Assembly (NCBI GenBank): GCA_017744715.1
Contig: JAGIAT010000004.1
Coordinates: 124,001-188,000, forward strand
Direction: 5' to 3'
Source: Niabella sp.
Lineage (GTDB): Bacteria > Bacteroidota > Bacteroidia > Chitinophagales > Chitinophagaceae
Length of the DNA stretch: 64,000 nt
Shown: piece after piece, positions 45,646-52,703 of the stretch
How positions within the stretch are numbered: the stretch's first letter is position 1
Layout of the letters: the number at the start of each line of letters is the position of its first letter
The notes under the pieces: model-generated
Seen by the model: only the letters and a program-made list of their open reading frames with translations
Told to the model about the DNA's origin: nothing
Databases searched by the model: none
Program-made: the position numbers and the translations under genes

Positions 45646-45747
45646 TCTTATCCAGAAAGACCGAGGGACTTGACCCGATGACGTCTTGGCAACCTCCGCG
45701 TAACGCGGGAAGGTGCCACCTTCAACCACACTTGTGGAAAGATAAGT
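45646..45747 (+). promoter_or_regulatory. SAM-I (S-box) riboswitch
   Basis: The closing helix P1 is CTTATC (45647-45652) with GATAAG (45741-45746). Inside are the conserved SAM-I core blocks GAGGGACTTGACCCGATGA and GGCAACC, then hairpins CCGCGTAACGCGG (P3) and AGGTGCCACCTT (P4). S-adenosylmethionine binding should stabilise P1. A terminator starts 37 bases downstream, then the metB-like gene, giving OFF control by SAM at the transcription level. Confidence 0.93.
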
Positions 45748-45783
45748 TAGAAAAAGCCTTTTCATTTATTTGCAAAATAGTTG

Positions 45784-45819
45784 AATGCGCTTCTGACTTG
45801 TCGGGAGCGCATTTTTTTT
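45784..45819 (+). terminator. Riboswitch-controlled terminator
   Basis: AATGCGCT pairs with AGCGCATT, the stem extends inward with G-U pairs to a CTTG loop, and eight T follow. It sits between riboswitch and coding start. An obvious antiterminator helix was not found by eye. Confidence 0.85.
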
Positions 45820-45894
45820 GCTTCTGGCATTCCTGTCGTTCGTTTTTCCGGATGGATGTTCATGAGTTATTATTCACTATTAAAAAACAAAAAA

Positions 45895-47064
45895 ATGAAA
45901 GCGCAAACAAAGATCCTGCACAGTATTCCCGCCGATGAGCTCACCGGTGCCATCTCCACCCCTATTTATCAAACCTCCACCTTTGTACAGGATGCACCCG
46001 GCGTACACCGGGGTTATGATTATTCCCGTACCAATAATCCCACACGCGCCACATTGGAAAAACTGGTTGCCGAACTGGAAGGGGGCAGCCATGGGTTTGC
46101 TTTTGCCAGCGGCCTGGCCGCCATCGATGCCGTGGTAAAGCTACTTGCAGCGGGCGATGAGATCCTGGCCGTGGATGATATCTACGGTGGCGCCTTTCGC
46201 CTGTTTACCCATGTGTACCAGAAGTTCGGCATTGGTGTGCATTATACAAACACCACGGATGTGGCCAATGTAGCAGCTGCCATTACGCCCAAAACCAAAC
46301 TGATCTGGATTGAAACGCCTACCAATCCAACATTAAAGATCTCCGATATCCGTGCAATTGCAGCACTTGCAAAAGCGCATCATATCCTGCTTTGTGTAGA
46401 CAATACTTTTGCCTCGCCTGCCGCACAAACACCGCTGGAGCTGGGCGCCGACATTGTTGTGCACAGCGCTACCAAGTATCTTGCCGGGCATAGCGATGTG
46501 ATCGCCGGGGTTGTTGTAACAAAAACGGCCGCACTCGGCGACCAGATCAAATTTATTCAGAATGCATCCGGTGCCATCCTGGGCCCATTTGACAGTTGGC
46601 TGGCCATCCGGGGTATTGAAACACTTCCGCTGCGTATTGCACAACATTCGAAGAATGCACAGGCCGTTGCTGAATTCCTGCAAACCCAGGATTTTGTAAG
46701 AAACGTTTACTACCCGGGACTTCCCTCGCATCATAATCATGCTGTTGCCAGGCAGCAGCAGCAATACCTTGGCGGCGTTGTAAGTTTCGATTTGCAGGTT
46801 GACGAAGCGGATGTTGCAACGCAGCTGGTAAAAGCAACCCGCTATTTTCAACTGGCAGAAAGCCTTGGCGGTGTAAAAAGCCTGATCTGTTTACCCAGCG
46901 AAATGACGCATAAATCCATTCCCGCGGAGATCCGGCGCAAGGCAGGTGTTACCGATAGCCTGATACGGCTTTCTGTGGGATTGGAAGATGCGGAGGACCT
47001 GATCGATGATCTGAAAAAAGCGATACGGGTGGCTACGGGCCGCCTGGCTACGGCGGCATTTTAA
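45895..47064 (+). CDS. metB: Cystathionine gamma-synthase/lyase
   Basis: A 389-residue PLP enzyme of trans-sulfuration. Motifs: ISTPIYQTSTFVQ, YDYSRTNNPTRATLEK, FASGLAAIDAVVKL, WIETPTNPTLKISDI, the PLP lysine in VHSATKYLAGHSDVIAG and the C-terminal SLGGVKSLICLPSEMTH. It either makes cystathionine from an activated homoserine and cysteine, or splits cystathionine; the SAM-I switch favours a methionine-forming role (synthase). The frame extends upstream into the terminator, so the ATG at 45895 is used. Confidence 0.9.
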   Translation: MKAQTKILHSIPADELTGAISTPIYQTSTFVQDAPGVHRGYDYSRTNNPTRATLEKLVAELEGGSHGFAFASGLAAIDAVVKLLAAGDEILAVDDIYGGAFRLFTHVYQKFGIGVHYTNTTDVANVAAAITPKTKLIWIETPTNPTLKISDIRAIAALAKAHHILLCVDNTFASPAAQTPLELGADIVVHSATKYLAGHSDVIAGVVVTKTAALGDQIKFIQNASGAILGPFDSWLAIRGIETLPLRIAQHSKNAQAVAEFLQTQDFVRNVYYPGLPSHHNHAVARQQQQYLGGVVSFDLQVDEADVATQLVKATRYFQLAESLGGVKSLICLPSEMTHKSIPAEIRRKAGVTDSLIRLSVGLEDAEDLIDDLKKAIRVATGRLATAAF

Positions 47065-47116
47065 AGCGTGCAAGCGGATGAAGGTAGTTACGAAACATCA
47101 TTCCACTATTCCTATG

Positions 47117-47150
47117 GTCGTTCTGTTCCGATTTATTGGAACAGAACGAC
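47117..47150. repeat. Strong inverted repeat after metB
   Basis: A perfect 13-bp stem GTCGTTCTGTTCC/GGAACAGAACGAC with an eight-base loop, extended imperfectly by flanking TAT/ATA bases. No T run follows on either strand, so a plain intrinsic terminator is doubtful; it lies 53 bases after the metB stop and before the convergent aldo/keto reductase end. Confidence 0.6.
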
Positions 47151-47224
47151 TATAGAATACAGACAGATATTTAATCAGCTCTATGATATCTGCGGCCCAA
47201 CGTGTCTATGTGCTAATGTAATTT

Positions 47225-48184
47225 CTATACCTGATACGCACTGGCTGCATCCAGTGTTGCCAGGGCATCTGCAGAAAGCTGCAGGCGTACAGCATCCGTC
47301 ATGCTCTGCATCTGCGCCACGCTGGTAGCACTTACAATGGGCGCGGTTACCGAGGGACGAGACAACAGCCAGGCAAGGGCCACGGCCGCAGGAGATGTAT
47401 GGTATTCTGTAGACACACCATCCAATGCCGCCAGGATCTTCTTTCCCCGGTCATCCAGCATCTTCTTTACCCCCGCGCCCCGTGCGCTTTTTGACAGATC
47501 CGCTTCGCTCCGGTACTTTCCGGTTAAAAACCCGCTGGCCAGTGCATAGTATGTAAGCACACCTAAACCGTGTGCCGCAACGATTGGCTCATATTGTGTT
47601 TCATACCGTTCGCGCTGATACAGGTTATACTCCGGCTGTAAGGTTTGATACACCGGTAGCTGCCGTGCAGCCGACGCATGAAGCGAAGCTTCCAGGCGCT
47701 GCGGAGATAAATTGGAAGCGCCGATCCACCGCACTTTTCCTTCCCGAATCAGCTGTTCATACGCTTCCAGCGTTTCTTCTACCGGTATCGCTTCATTATC
47801 AAAATGGGTCTGGTAAAGATCGATCGTATCCGTTTGCAGCCGTTTTAACGAAAGCTCCACCTGCTTCAGGATATACGCTTTTGATGTATCCGGCTGTGGC
47901 TGGTCCGCCATGCTGCCGCCTACTTTTGTAGCAATCAGCACGGCATTCCGTTTCCCGGTTTTCTTCAGCCAGTTGCCGATGATGGTTTCCGACTCTCCTC
48001 CTTTGTTGCCGGGCGCCCAGTAAGCATATTGATTGGCCGTATCGATCATATTAAATCCCTCATCTATAAAATGATCCAGCAATTCAAATGACCTGCGTTC
48101 ATCAGCAGTCCATCCAAAAACGTTTCCACCAAAAACAACCGGTGCAATCTGCAGGTCTGTATGTCCAAGTGTGCGCTTATTCAT
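47225..48184 (-). CDS. Aldo/keto reductase
   Basis: A 319-residue TIM-barrel NAD(P)H-dependent oxidoreductase. The catalytic tetrad is present: Asp in FNMIDTANQYAYW, Tyr in the same motif, Lys in LIATKVGG and His in DLYQTHFDNE. The cofactor-binding C-terminal segment VTAPIVSATSVAQMQ is typical of the YajO/YghZ-like group. Substrate unknown. Single gene, with its promoter facing the DinB unit. Confidence 0.92.
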   Translation of the reverse strand: MNKRTLGHTDLQIAPVVFGGNVFGWTADERRSFELLDHFIDEGFNMIDTANQYAYWAPGNKGGESETIIGNWLKKTGKRNAVLIATKVGGSMADQPQPDTSKAYILKQVELSLKRLQTDTIDLYQTHFDNEAIPVEETLEAYEQLIREGKVRWIGASNLSPQRLEASLHASAARQLPVYQTLQPEYNLYQRERYETQYEPIVAAHGLGVLTYYALASGFLTGKYRSEADLSKSARGAGVKKMLDDRGKKILAALDGVSTEYHTSPAAVALAWLLSRPSVTAPIVSATSVAQMQSMTDAVRLQLSADALATLDAASAYQV

Positions 48185-48323
48185 ATTTTAGTTTTATCCA
48201 TTAAAAACAACCCGGAGCCGATATTGTTCAGAGCGGCCACTCCGCCTTCTTCGCCGGCAATGCCCGCTATAAAGCCACCTTACCCGCCGCAGCTTTGATC
48301 ATGCCGGGAAACAACTTATGGGC

Positions 48324-48331
48324 TATCTTTG
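48324..48331 (+). promoter_or_regulatory. -7 element (TATCTTTG) for the DinB-ABC operon
   Basis: Exact TAnnTTTG match 30 bases before the DinB start; a TTTG at 48294-48297 may be the -33 part, though 26 bases apart. Confidence 0.5.
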
Positions 48332-48361
48332 TAACTATACTCAATTTAAACCAGTAATAAT

Positions 48362-48892
48362 ATGAACAAATCAGCCATTCATCCCATGCCGGCATATTTC
48401 GACCGCTATATCAACCAGGTACCGGACGAACTGGAAATTGTACCTGCGATTCAAAAAAGCATCCTGGACATTTACCAGCTAGATAAAGAGAAGATCGACA
48501 GCCTCGGCGACCAGGTGTATGCCCCCGGGAAATGGACGATCAGGCAGATCCTTTTACATATTGCCGACTCGGAGCGGGTGTTCATTTACCGGGCATTGCG
48601 CTTTGCAAGAAAAGACCGCACGCCCTTACAGTCGTTTGATGAGAACCTGTTTGCGGATCATTCGAATGCGGGTGAACGCAGCCTGGAATCCTTGCTGGAT
48701 GAGCTGGTGGCGGTTCGCCAGAGTTCCCTTGCTTTTTTTAAGAATCTCAGCAGTGAGCAACTGCTTGCTGTTGGCCATACCTATAATGCAGAAATGTCTG
48801 TACTGGCGGTGGGCTTCACCATCGTAGGACACCAGGCGCATCATTTTAAGATCATCGAAGATCTTTACTTTCCCTTGCTGAATGCTCAATAA
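48362..48892 (+). CDS. DinB-family protein
   Basis: A 176-residue four-helix protein of the DinB/YfiT family, whose members bind a metal through three His residues and often act as thiol-dependent transferases. Candidate ligands lie in RQILLHIADSERVF and in VGFTIVGHQAHHFKIIEDLYF near the C-terminus. Function unknown. It opens a three-gene unit: the next start codon directly follows its stop. Confidence 0.85.
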   Translation: MNKSAIHPMPAYFDRYINQVPDELEIVPAIQKSILDIYQLDKEKIDSLGDQVYAPGKWTIRQILLHIADSERVFIYRALRFARKDRTPLQSFDENLFADHSNAGERSLESLLDELVAVRQSSLAFFKNLSSEQLLAVGHTYNAEMSVLAVGFTIVGHQAHHFKIIEDLYFPLLNAQ

Positions 48893-49810
48893 ATGAATTT
48901 TTATTTCCGTTTGCAATTCCGCTTACTCAACCGGCAGATAAAGGACTTTGGCCTGCATCCGTTATGGGGCTGGCTGCTGGGAGCCGCAGGCTTTGTACTG
49001 TTATCCTGGTTGCTGTTTTCAAAAACCGGTATGGCCATCTACCTGTACCTGTTTGCCTGTATTTCCTGGTTGCTGCAACTCAGCAACCGAAACAGAACCA
49101 ATTTCCTGCGTATCACTTTTCCGCTGGAATCCCTGCGCCGGATACGACTGGTTGAAAATGCGGTTGTAGCTGCTCCTTTTGTACTGTTTTTATTTTTCAA
49201 ACATTTTTTTATCGCAGCGTTGCTGCTGATGCCCGCAGCTTTATTGCTAAGTTTTATCAGCCATGCGCCGCGTATGGGTACAACCATTCCAACCCCTTTT
49301 GGAAAAAGGCCCTTTGAATTTCTCACCGGTTTCCGCCAGTTGCTATTGCTAATTACAGCTGCCTATCTGCTTATGGGCATTGGTATCTTTGTAGAAAATT
49401 TTAACCTCTGCCTGTTTGCACAAGCGGTCCTTTTCCTGATGATCTGTTCCTTTTATACCAAACCGGAGCCCTTGTTTTACGTGTGGAACTTCGCTTATAG
49501 TCCCGCCGGTTTTTTAAAGGAAAAAATAAAGACCGCCGTATGGCATACCACCATCCTGACACTACTGCCCCTGGCAGCACTGCTGATTGCCTATCCAGAA
49601 AAATGGTGGCTGACCGGCGGCATTCAATTATTGGGCTATGCCTATATCGTACAGATCATCCTGGTAAAATACATGGCCTACCCCGGAGAGATCCAGATGG
49701 TGCAGCTGCTCATCGTTGCAGCCAGTATTTTGTTTCCCCCCCTGCTGCTGGGACTGATCCCATTTTTTTATTCCCGGTCTGTTAACCGGTTAGCAATGTA
49801 TCTTTCATGA
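48893..49810 (+). CDS. ABC transporter membrane subunit (unclassified)
   Basis: A 305-residue protein with about seven to eight hydrophobic helices, basic N-terminus (MNFYFRLQFRLLNRQ) and no recognised motif. It lies between a DinB gene, whose stop abuts its start, and an ABC ATPase whose start overlaps its last four bases (ATGA). The context makes it the permease partner of that ATPase. Substrate unknown. Confidence 0.75.
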   Translation: MNFYFRLQFRLLNRQIKDFGLHPLWGWLLGAAGFVLLSWLLFSKTGMAIYLYLFACISWLLQLSNRNRTNFLRITFPLESLRRIRLVENAVVAAPFVLFLFFKHFFIAALLLMPAALLLSFISHAPRMGTTIPTPFGKRPFEFLTGFRQLLLLITAAYLLMGIGIFVENFNLCLFAQAVLFLMICSFYTKPEPLFYVWNFAYSPAGFLKEKIKTAVWHTTILTLLPLAALLIAYPEKWWLTGGIQLLGYAYIVQIILVKYMAYPGEIQMVQLLIVAASILFPPLLLGLIPFFYSRSVNRLAMYLS

Positions 49811-50487
49811 TCCAGATAACATCCCTTTCCAAGAGCTTCGGCAATCATGTTGTTTTAAAAAACATCTCCAATACGTTTAATACCGGCGGTGTATACGGCA
49901 TTGTTGGAGAAAATGGCGCGGGCAAAACCACCTTGTTTAATTGTATCGCCGGTATTGAAGCACATGAGGGACAGATTACAGCCCATCATACACCGCTGAA
50001 GAACCACCTGGGCTTCCTGCAAACAGAACCGTTTTTCTTTTCAAAGATCACAGGAGCCGAATACCTGGAGCTGCTTTGCAGGGCAAGGCATAAACCGCTT
50101 GTACAACCGGAACAAAAAAACATTTTTGAACTGCCGCTGAATCAATATGCAACCACCTATTCTACCGGCATGAAAAAAAAACTGGCCCTGATGGCGATCC
50201 TGATGCAGGAGAATGAGTATTTCATTTTAGATGAACCCTTTAACGGAGTAGATATCCAAAGCAACCTGCTGATTACCGCTATTATTCATAAGCTGAAAGC
50301 ATTGGGCAAAACGATTCTGATCTCCTCCCATATTTTTTCTACCCTTCATGAAACCTGCGACGAAATATACCTGCTCCAAAACGGTTCCTTTACAAAGAAA
50401 GTACTGCGGGCCGACTTTGATCTGCTGGAGCAGGAAATGAAACAGGTTTTCATCGGTAATAAGATCGACCAGCTGGCATTGAAATAA
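49807..50487 (+). CDS. ABC transporter ATP-binding protein
   Basis: A 226-residue ATPase. Walker A is GENGAGKTT, the signature is TTYSTGMKKKLALM (an ABC-2-type variant), Walker B is YFILDEPFNGVD and the switch His is in ISSHIFSTLHE. It pairs with the overlapping membrane protein in an exporter of unknown substrate. Confidence 0.92.
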   Translation: MIQITSLSKSFGNHVVLKNISNTFNTGGVYGIVGENGAGKTTLFNCIAGIEAHEGQITAHHTPLKNHLGFLQTEPFFFSKITGAEYLELLCRARHKPLVQPEQKNIFELPLNQYATTYSTGMKKKLALMAILMQENEYFILDEPFNGVDIQSNLLITAIIHKLKALGKTILISSHIFSTLHETCDEIYLLQNGSFTKKVLRADFDLLEQEMKQVFIGNKIDQLALK

Positions 50488-50876
50488 GCCGGAAATGGCC
50501 GCTTCCTTTTTTGTTTTTTTACACTTCTGCAGGCTAAAACAGAGATCTTAATTTATTAACTTAAGTCAAGGGGTTTCTGATAAAAAAACAGTTGCTTTGC
50601 ACTACAAATTCAAACACACAACTGGCTGCTTTATAAAGGATTTAAATATACCATTATCCCTACATAAAAGATTGAGAATCTATCAAAGACAGCCGGGAGT
50701 GTTCACCAGAACACTCTTTTTTTATATGCCTTTTTCATAAGATAACGGCCTTTTTAGGATTGCAGCGTTTTGGGCTGGTTATATGGCTGCCGGGTACTCC
50801 TTCGTCTGCAATAGCGCAAGATTCGGGTTTCCTTTTACATTGCAACCCCTCAATTTTGTGTTATAAATTCGCATTT
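50488..50876 (+). other. Gene-poor gap with one terminator
   Basis: 389 bases between the ABC unit and the Ada-like gene. It is AT-rich and holds a clear terminator at 50697-50723, 210 bases beyond the last stop. Either the ABC transcript has a long 3' end or a small RNA ends there. A TTG at 50840-50842 with TAAATTCG at 50864-50871 is a possible promoter for the Ada-like gene. Confidence 0.45.
50697..50723 (+). terminator. Rho-independent terminator
   Basis: GAGTGTT/AACACTC stem with a six-base loop, followed by seven T. Confidence 0.8.
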
Positions 50877-51719
50877 ATGAAAGTACAGGAAGAAATAAAT
50901 TTTGCTAAGGTAGCTACCGCAATTGAATACATCCGCAGCCATTTCAGGGAACAGCCCGGTCTGGAAGCCATAGCAAAAGCGGCCCACACCAGTCCGTATC
51001 ATTTTCAACGCATTTTTACCGACTGGGCGGGGATCAGTCCTAAAAAATTTTTGCAATACATCAGCCTGGAACATGCCAAGCAGGTATTGAAAAACAACCA
51101 GGCATCAATTGCAGATGCCGCCTTTGAAACGGGGCTTTCCGGAACCGGAAGGTTGCACGACCTGTTTATTAATATAGAAGGAATGACGCCTGCCGAATAC
51201 AAAAACGGCGGCAGTAACCTTCAGATCCATTATAGGTTTGCAGCAAGTCCTTTTGGCAACCTGCTGATAGCCTCCACCTCCAGGGGGATCTGTTATATGG
51301 CTTTTTATGAAGATGCGCAAACGGCATTGCAGGAATTGAAAAACCGGTTTCCGAACGCTAGCTTTCAGGAGCGGCTGGATCAGCTGCAGCAGAACGCGCT
51401 GTACATTTTCCAAAACGGTCCTTCACCGCTGCCCGAGATCAAACTACACCTGAAAGGCACCGACTTCCAGCTAAAGGTTTGGGAGAGCCTGCTAAAGATT
51501 CCAATGGGGCAGCTGACCACCTACGGCTCGCTGGCCGCGCAGATCGGAAGCCCGAATGCATCCCGTGCCGTGGGTACCGCTATCGGAAGCAATCCCGTAG
51601 CCTATCTTATCCCCTGCCACCGCGTCATCCAATCTACCGGGCACACCGGAGGTTATATGTGGGGTCCTTCCCGCAAGATGGCGATTATTGGCTGGGAACA
51701 GGCCAGGACCAACCGGTAA
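50877..51719 (+). CDS. Ada-like regulator/O6-methylguanine-DNA methyltransferase
   Basis: A 280-residue two-domain protein. Residues ~5-105 are an AraC-type helix-turn-helix (TSPYHFQRIFTDWAGISPKKFLQYI, FINIEGMTPAEYK). Residues ~115-280 are a methyltransferase domain with the acceptor Cys247 in IPCHRVIQ, plus YGSLAAQIGSPNASRAVG. It repairs O6-methylguanine by a one-way transfer and may regulate itself and its neighbour. The Ada N-terminal zinc domain with the Cys69-type sensor is absent, so methylphosphotriester sensing is unlikely. The start at 50877 is chosen as the AraC part begins there. An AlkB-like gene follows 72 bases later. Confidence 0.93.
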   Translation: MKVQEEINFAKVATAIEYIRSHFREQPGLEAIAKAAHTSPYHFQRIFTDWAGISPKKFLQYISLEHAKQVLKNNQASIADAAFETGLSGTGRLHDLFINIEGMTPAEYKNGGSNLQIHYRFAASPFGNLLIASTSRGICYMAFYEDAQTALQELKNRFPNASFQERLDQLQQNALYIFQNGPSPLPEIKLHLKGTDFQLKVWESLLKIPMGQLTTYGSLAAQIGSPNASRAVGTAIGSNPVAYLIPCHRVIQSTGHTGGYMWGPSRKMAIIGWEQARTNR

Positions 51720-51791
51720 AATGTTACATCTTAAATTCTAAATATTAAATACTACATTCTAAAAAGGCTGTGATTGCAGACTTTATAAAAT

Positions 51792-52382
51792 ATGATTTCC
51801 TTTATGCAGCATCTTCTTCCCTATGACGGCATTGTACATTATTATGGTCCGGTCTTTACGCCAGAAACGGCAACTGCTTATTTTAACCGGTTGATGGAGA
51901 CCATTGAATGGCGGAATGACGAAGCCGTGATCTTTGGCAAACGGATCATTACCAAAAGAAAAGTGGCCTGGTATGGCGATAAAGATTTTGCATACACCTA
52001 TTCCAACGCCACCAAAACCGCATTGCCCTGGACAAAAGAGCTACTGGAGCTGAAACAATTAAGTGAAGAAAAAACCGGCGAGCAGTATAATTCCTGCCTG
52101 CTCAATCTTTACCATACCGGCAGCGAAGGCATGGCCTGGCATTGCGATGAAGAACGGGAACTAAAGAAAAACGGGGCCATCGCCTCGCTAAGCTTTGGGG
52201 CGGAACGGAAATTTGCATTCAAGCATAAGATCAGCGGAGAGCGGGTAGATTGTTTTTTAGAACACGGAAGCCTGCTGGTTATGAAAGGCACCACCCAAAC
52301 TCATTGGCTGCACCGGTTGCCGCCCACAAAAAAAGTGCAGGCACCCCGGATTAACCTAACCTTCCGGAGCATACGTGATTGA
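51792..52382 (+). CDS. AlkB-like DNA alkylation-repair dioxygenase
   Basis: A 196-residue Fe(II)/2-oxoglutarate dioxygenase that oxidatively removes alkyl groups from damaged bases. The iron triad is H117-x-D119 (MAWHCDEE) and H174 in WLHRLPP. The 2-oxoglutarate Arg lies in PRINLTFRSIRD. The NSCLLNLYHTG and closing THWLHRLPPTKKVQAPRINL stretches are close to the ALKBH2/3 type. It follows the Ada-like gene, forming an alkylation-response pair. Confidence 0.92.
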   Translation: MISFMQHLLPYDGIVHYYGPVFTPETATAYFNRLMETIEWRNDEAVIFGKRIITKRKVAWYGDKDFAYTYSNATKTALPWTKELLELKQLSEEKTGEQYNSCLLNLYHTGSEGMAWHCDEERELKKNGAIASLSFGAERKFAFKHKISGERVDCFLEHGSLLVMKGTTQTHWLHRLPPTKKVQAPRINLTFRSIRD

Positions 52383-52385
52383 GAT

Positions 52386-52425
52386 TTGGGAATGTGGAAA
52401 TGTGAAAACGTGGGAATGTGAAATT
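52386..52425. repeat. AAATGTGG-like short repeat
   Basis: GGGAATGTGGAAATGTGAAA and related units, the same octamer as at 30604-30658. It directly follows the AlkB-like stop. Confidence 0.65.
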
Positions 52426-52458
52426 TAGCTCCCCAACCTTACGTATTCACTATTATCC

Positions 52459-52610
52459 ATGTCGTTTTCTTAAGCAATTTTTATGGTTGCCGCAGATGCA
52501 CAGATTGCGCCTGCGGCGCTTATCTGCGACATTGTTGTAGTTAAAGCCGATACCAAATCTGCGCAACTTGTCACGTCCCCGGGCATGAGCTGCGGCTTTA
52601 AAGAAACGAC
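52459..52610 (-). repeat. Interspersed repeat, inverted copy 3
   Basis: On the minus strand it matches the 38.6-39.0 kb repeats (CGCAATCTGTGCATCTGCGG versus CGCAATCTGTGTATCTGCGG). It has long imperfect ends: ATGTCGTTTTCTTAA on the left and TTTAAAGAAACGACAT on the right, with GCCGCAGATGCACAGAT (52489-52505) inside. About 150 bases, with a middle that differs from copies 1 and 2. It shows the unit is a discrete element with inverted ends. Confidence 0.8.
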
Positions 52611-52644
52611 ATTGATGCACTATTGACCATTCACTATTGCCCCT

Positions 52645-52677
52645 AAAAAAAGCCATCCTGATCGAATCAGGACGGCC
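52645..52677 (-). terminator. Terminator after the M13 peptidase gene
   Basis: TCCTGAT/ATCAGGA with an outer GCC/GGC pair across one mismatch, a CGA loop, then seven T on the minus strand. Confidence 0.75.
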
Positions 52678-52703
52678 TTTCTAACAAAATAAACAAAACC
52701 AAA

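Noticed and set aside
45403..45765. Minus-strand frame of 120 residues
   Set aside because: Covers the SAM-I riboswitch in antisense and has no protein features.
45781..45894. Upstream extension of the metB-like gene
   Set aside because: This segment forms the riboswitch terminator; the conserved protein starts at 45895.
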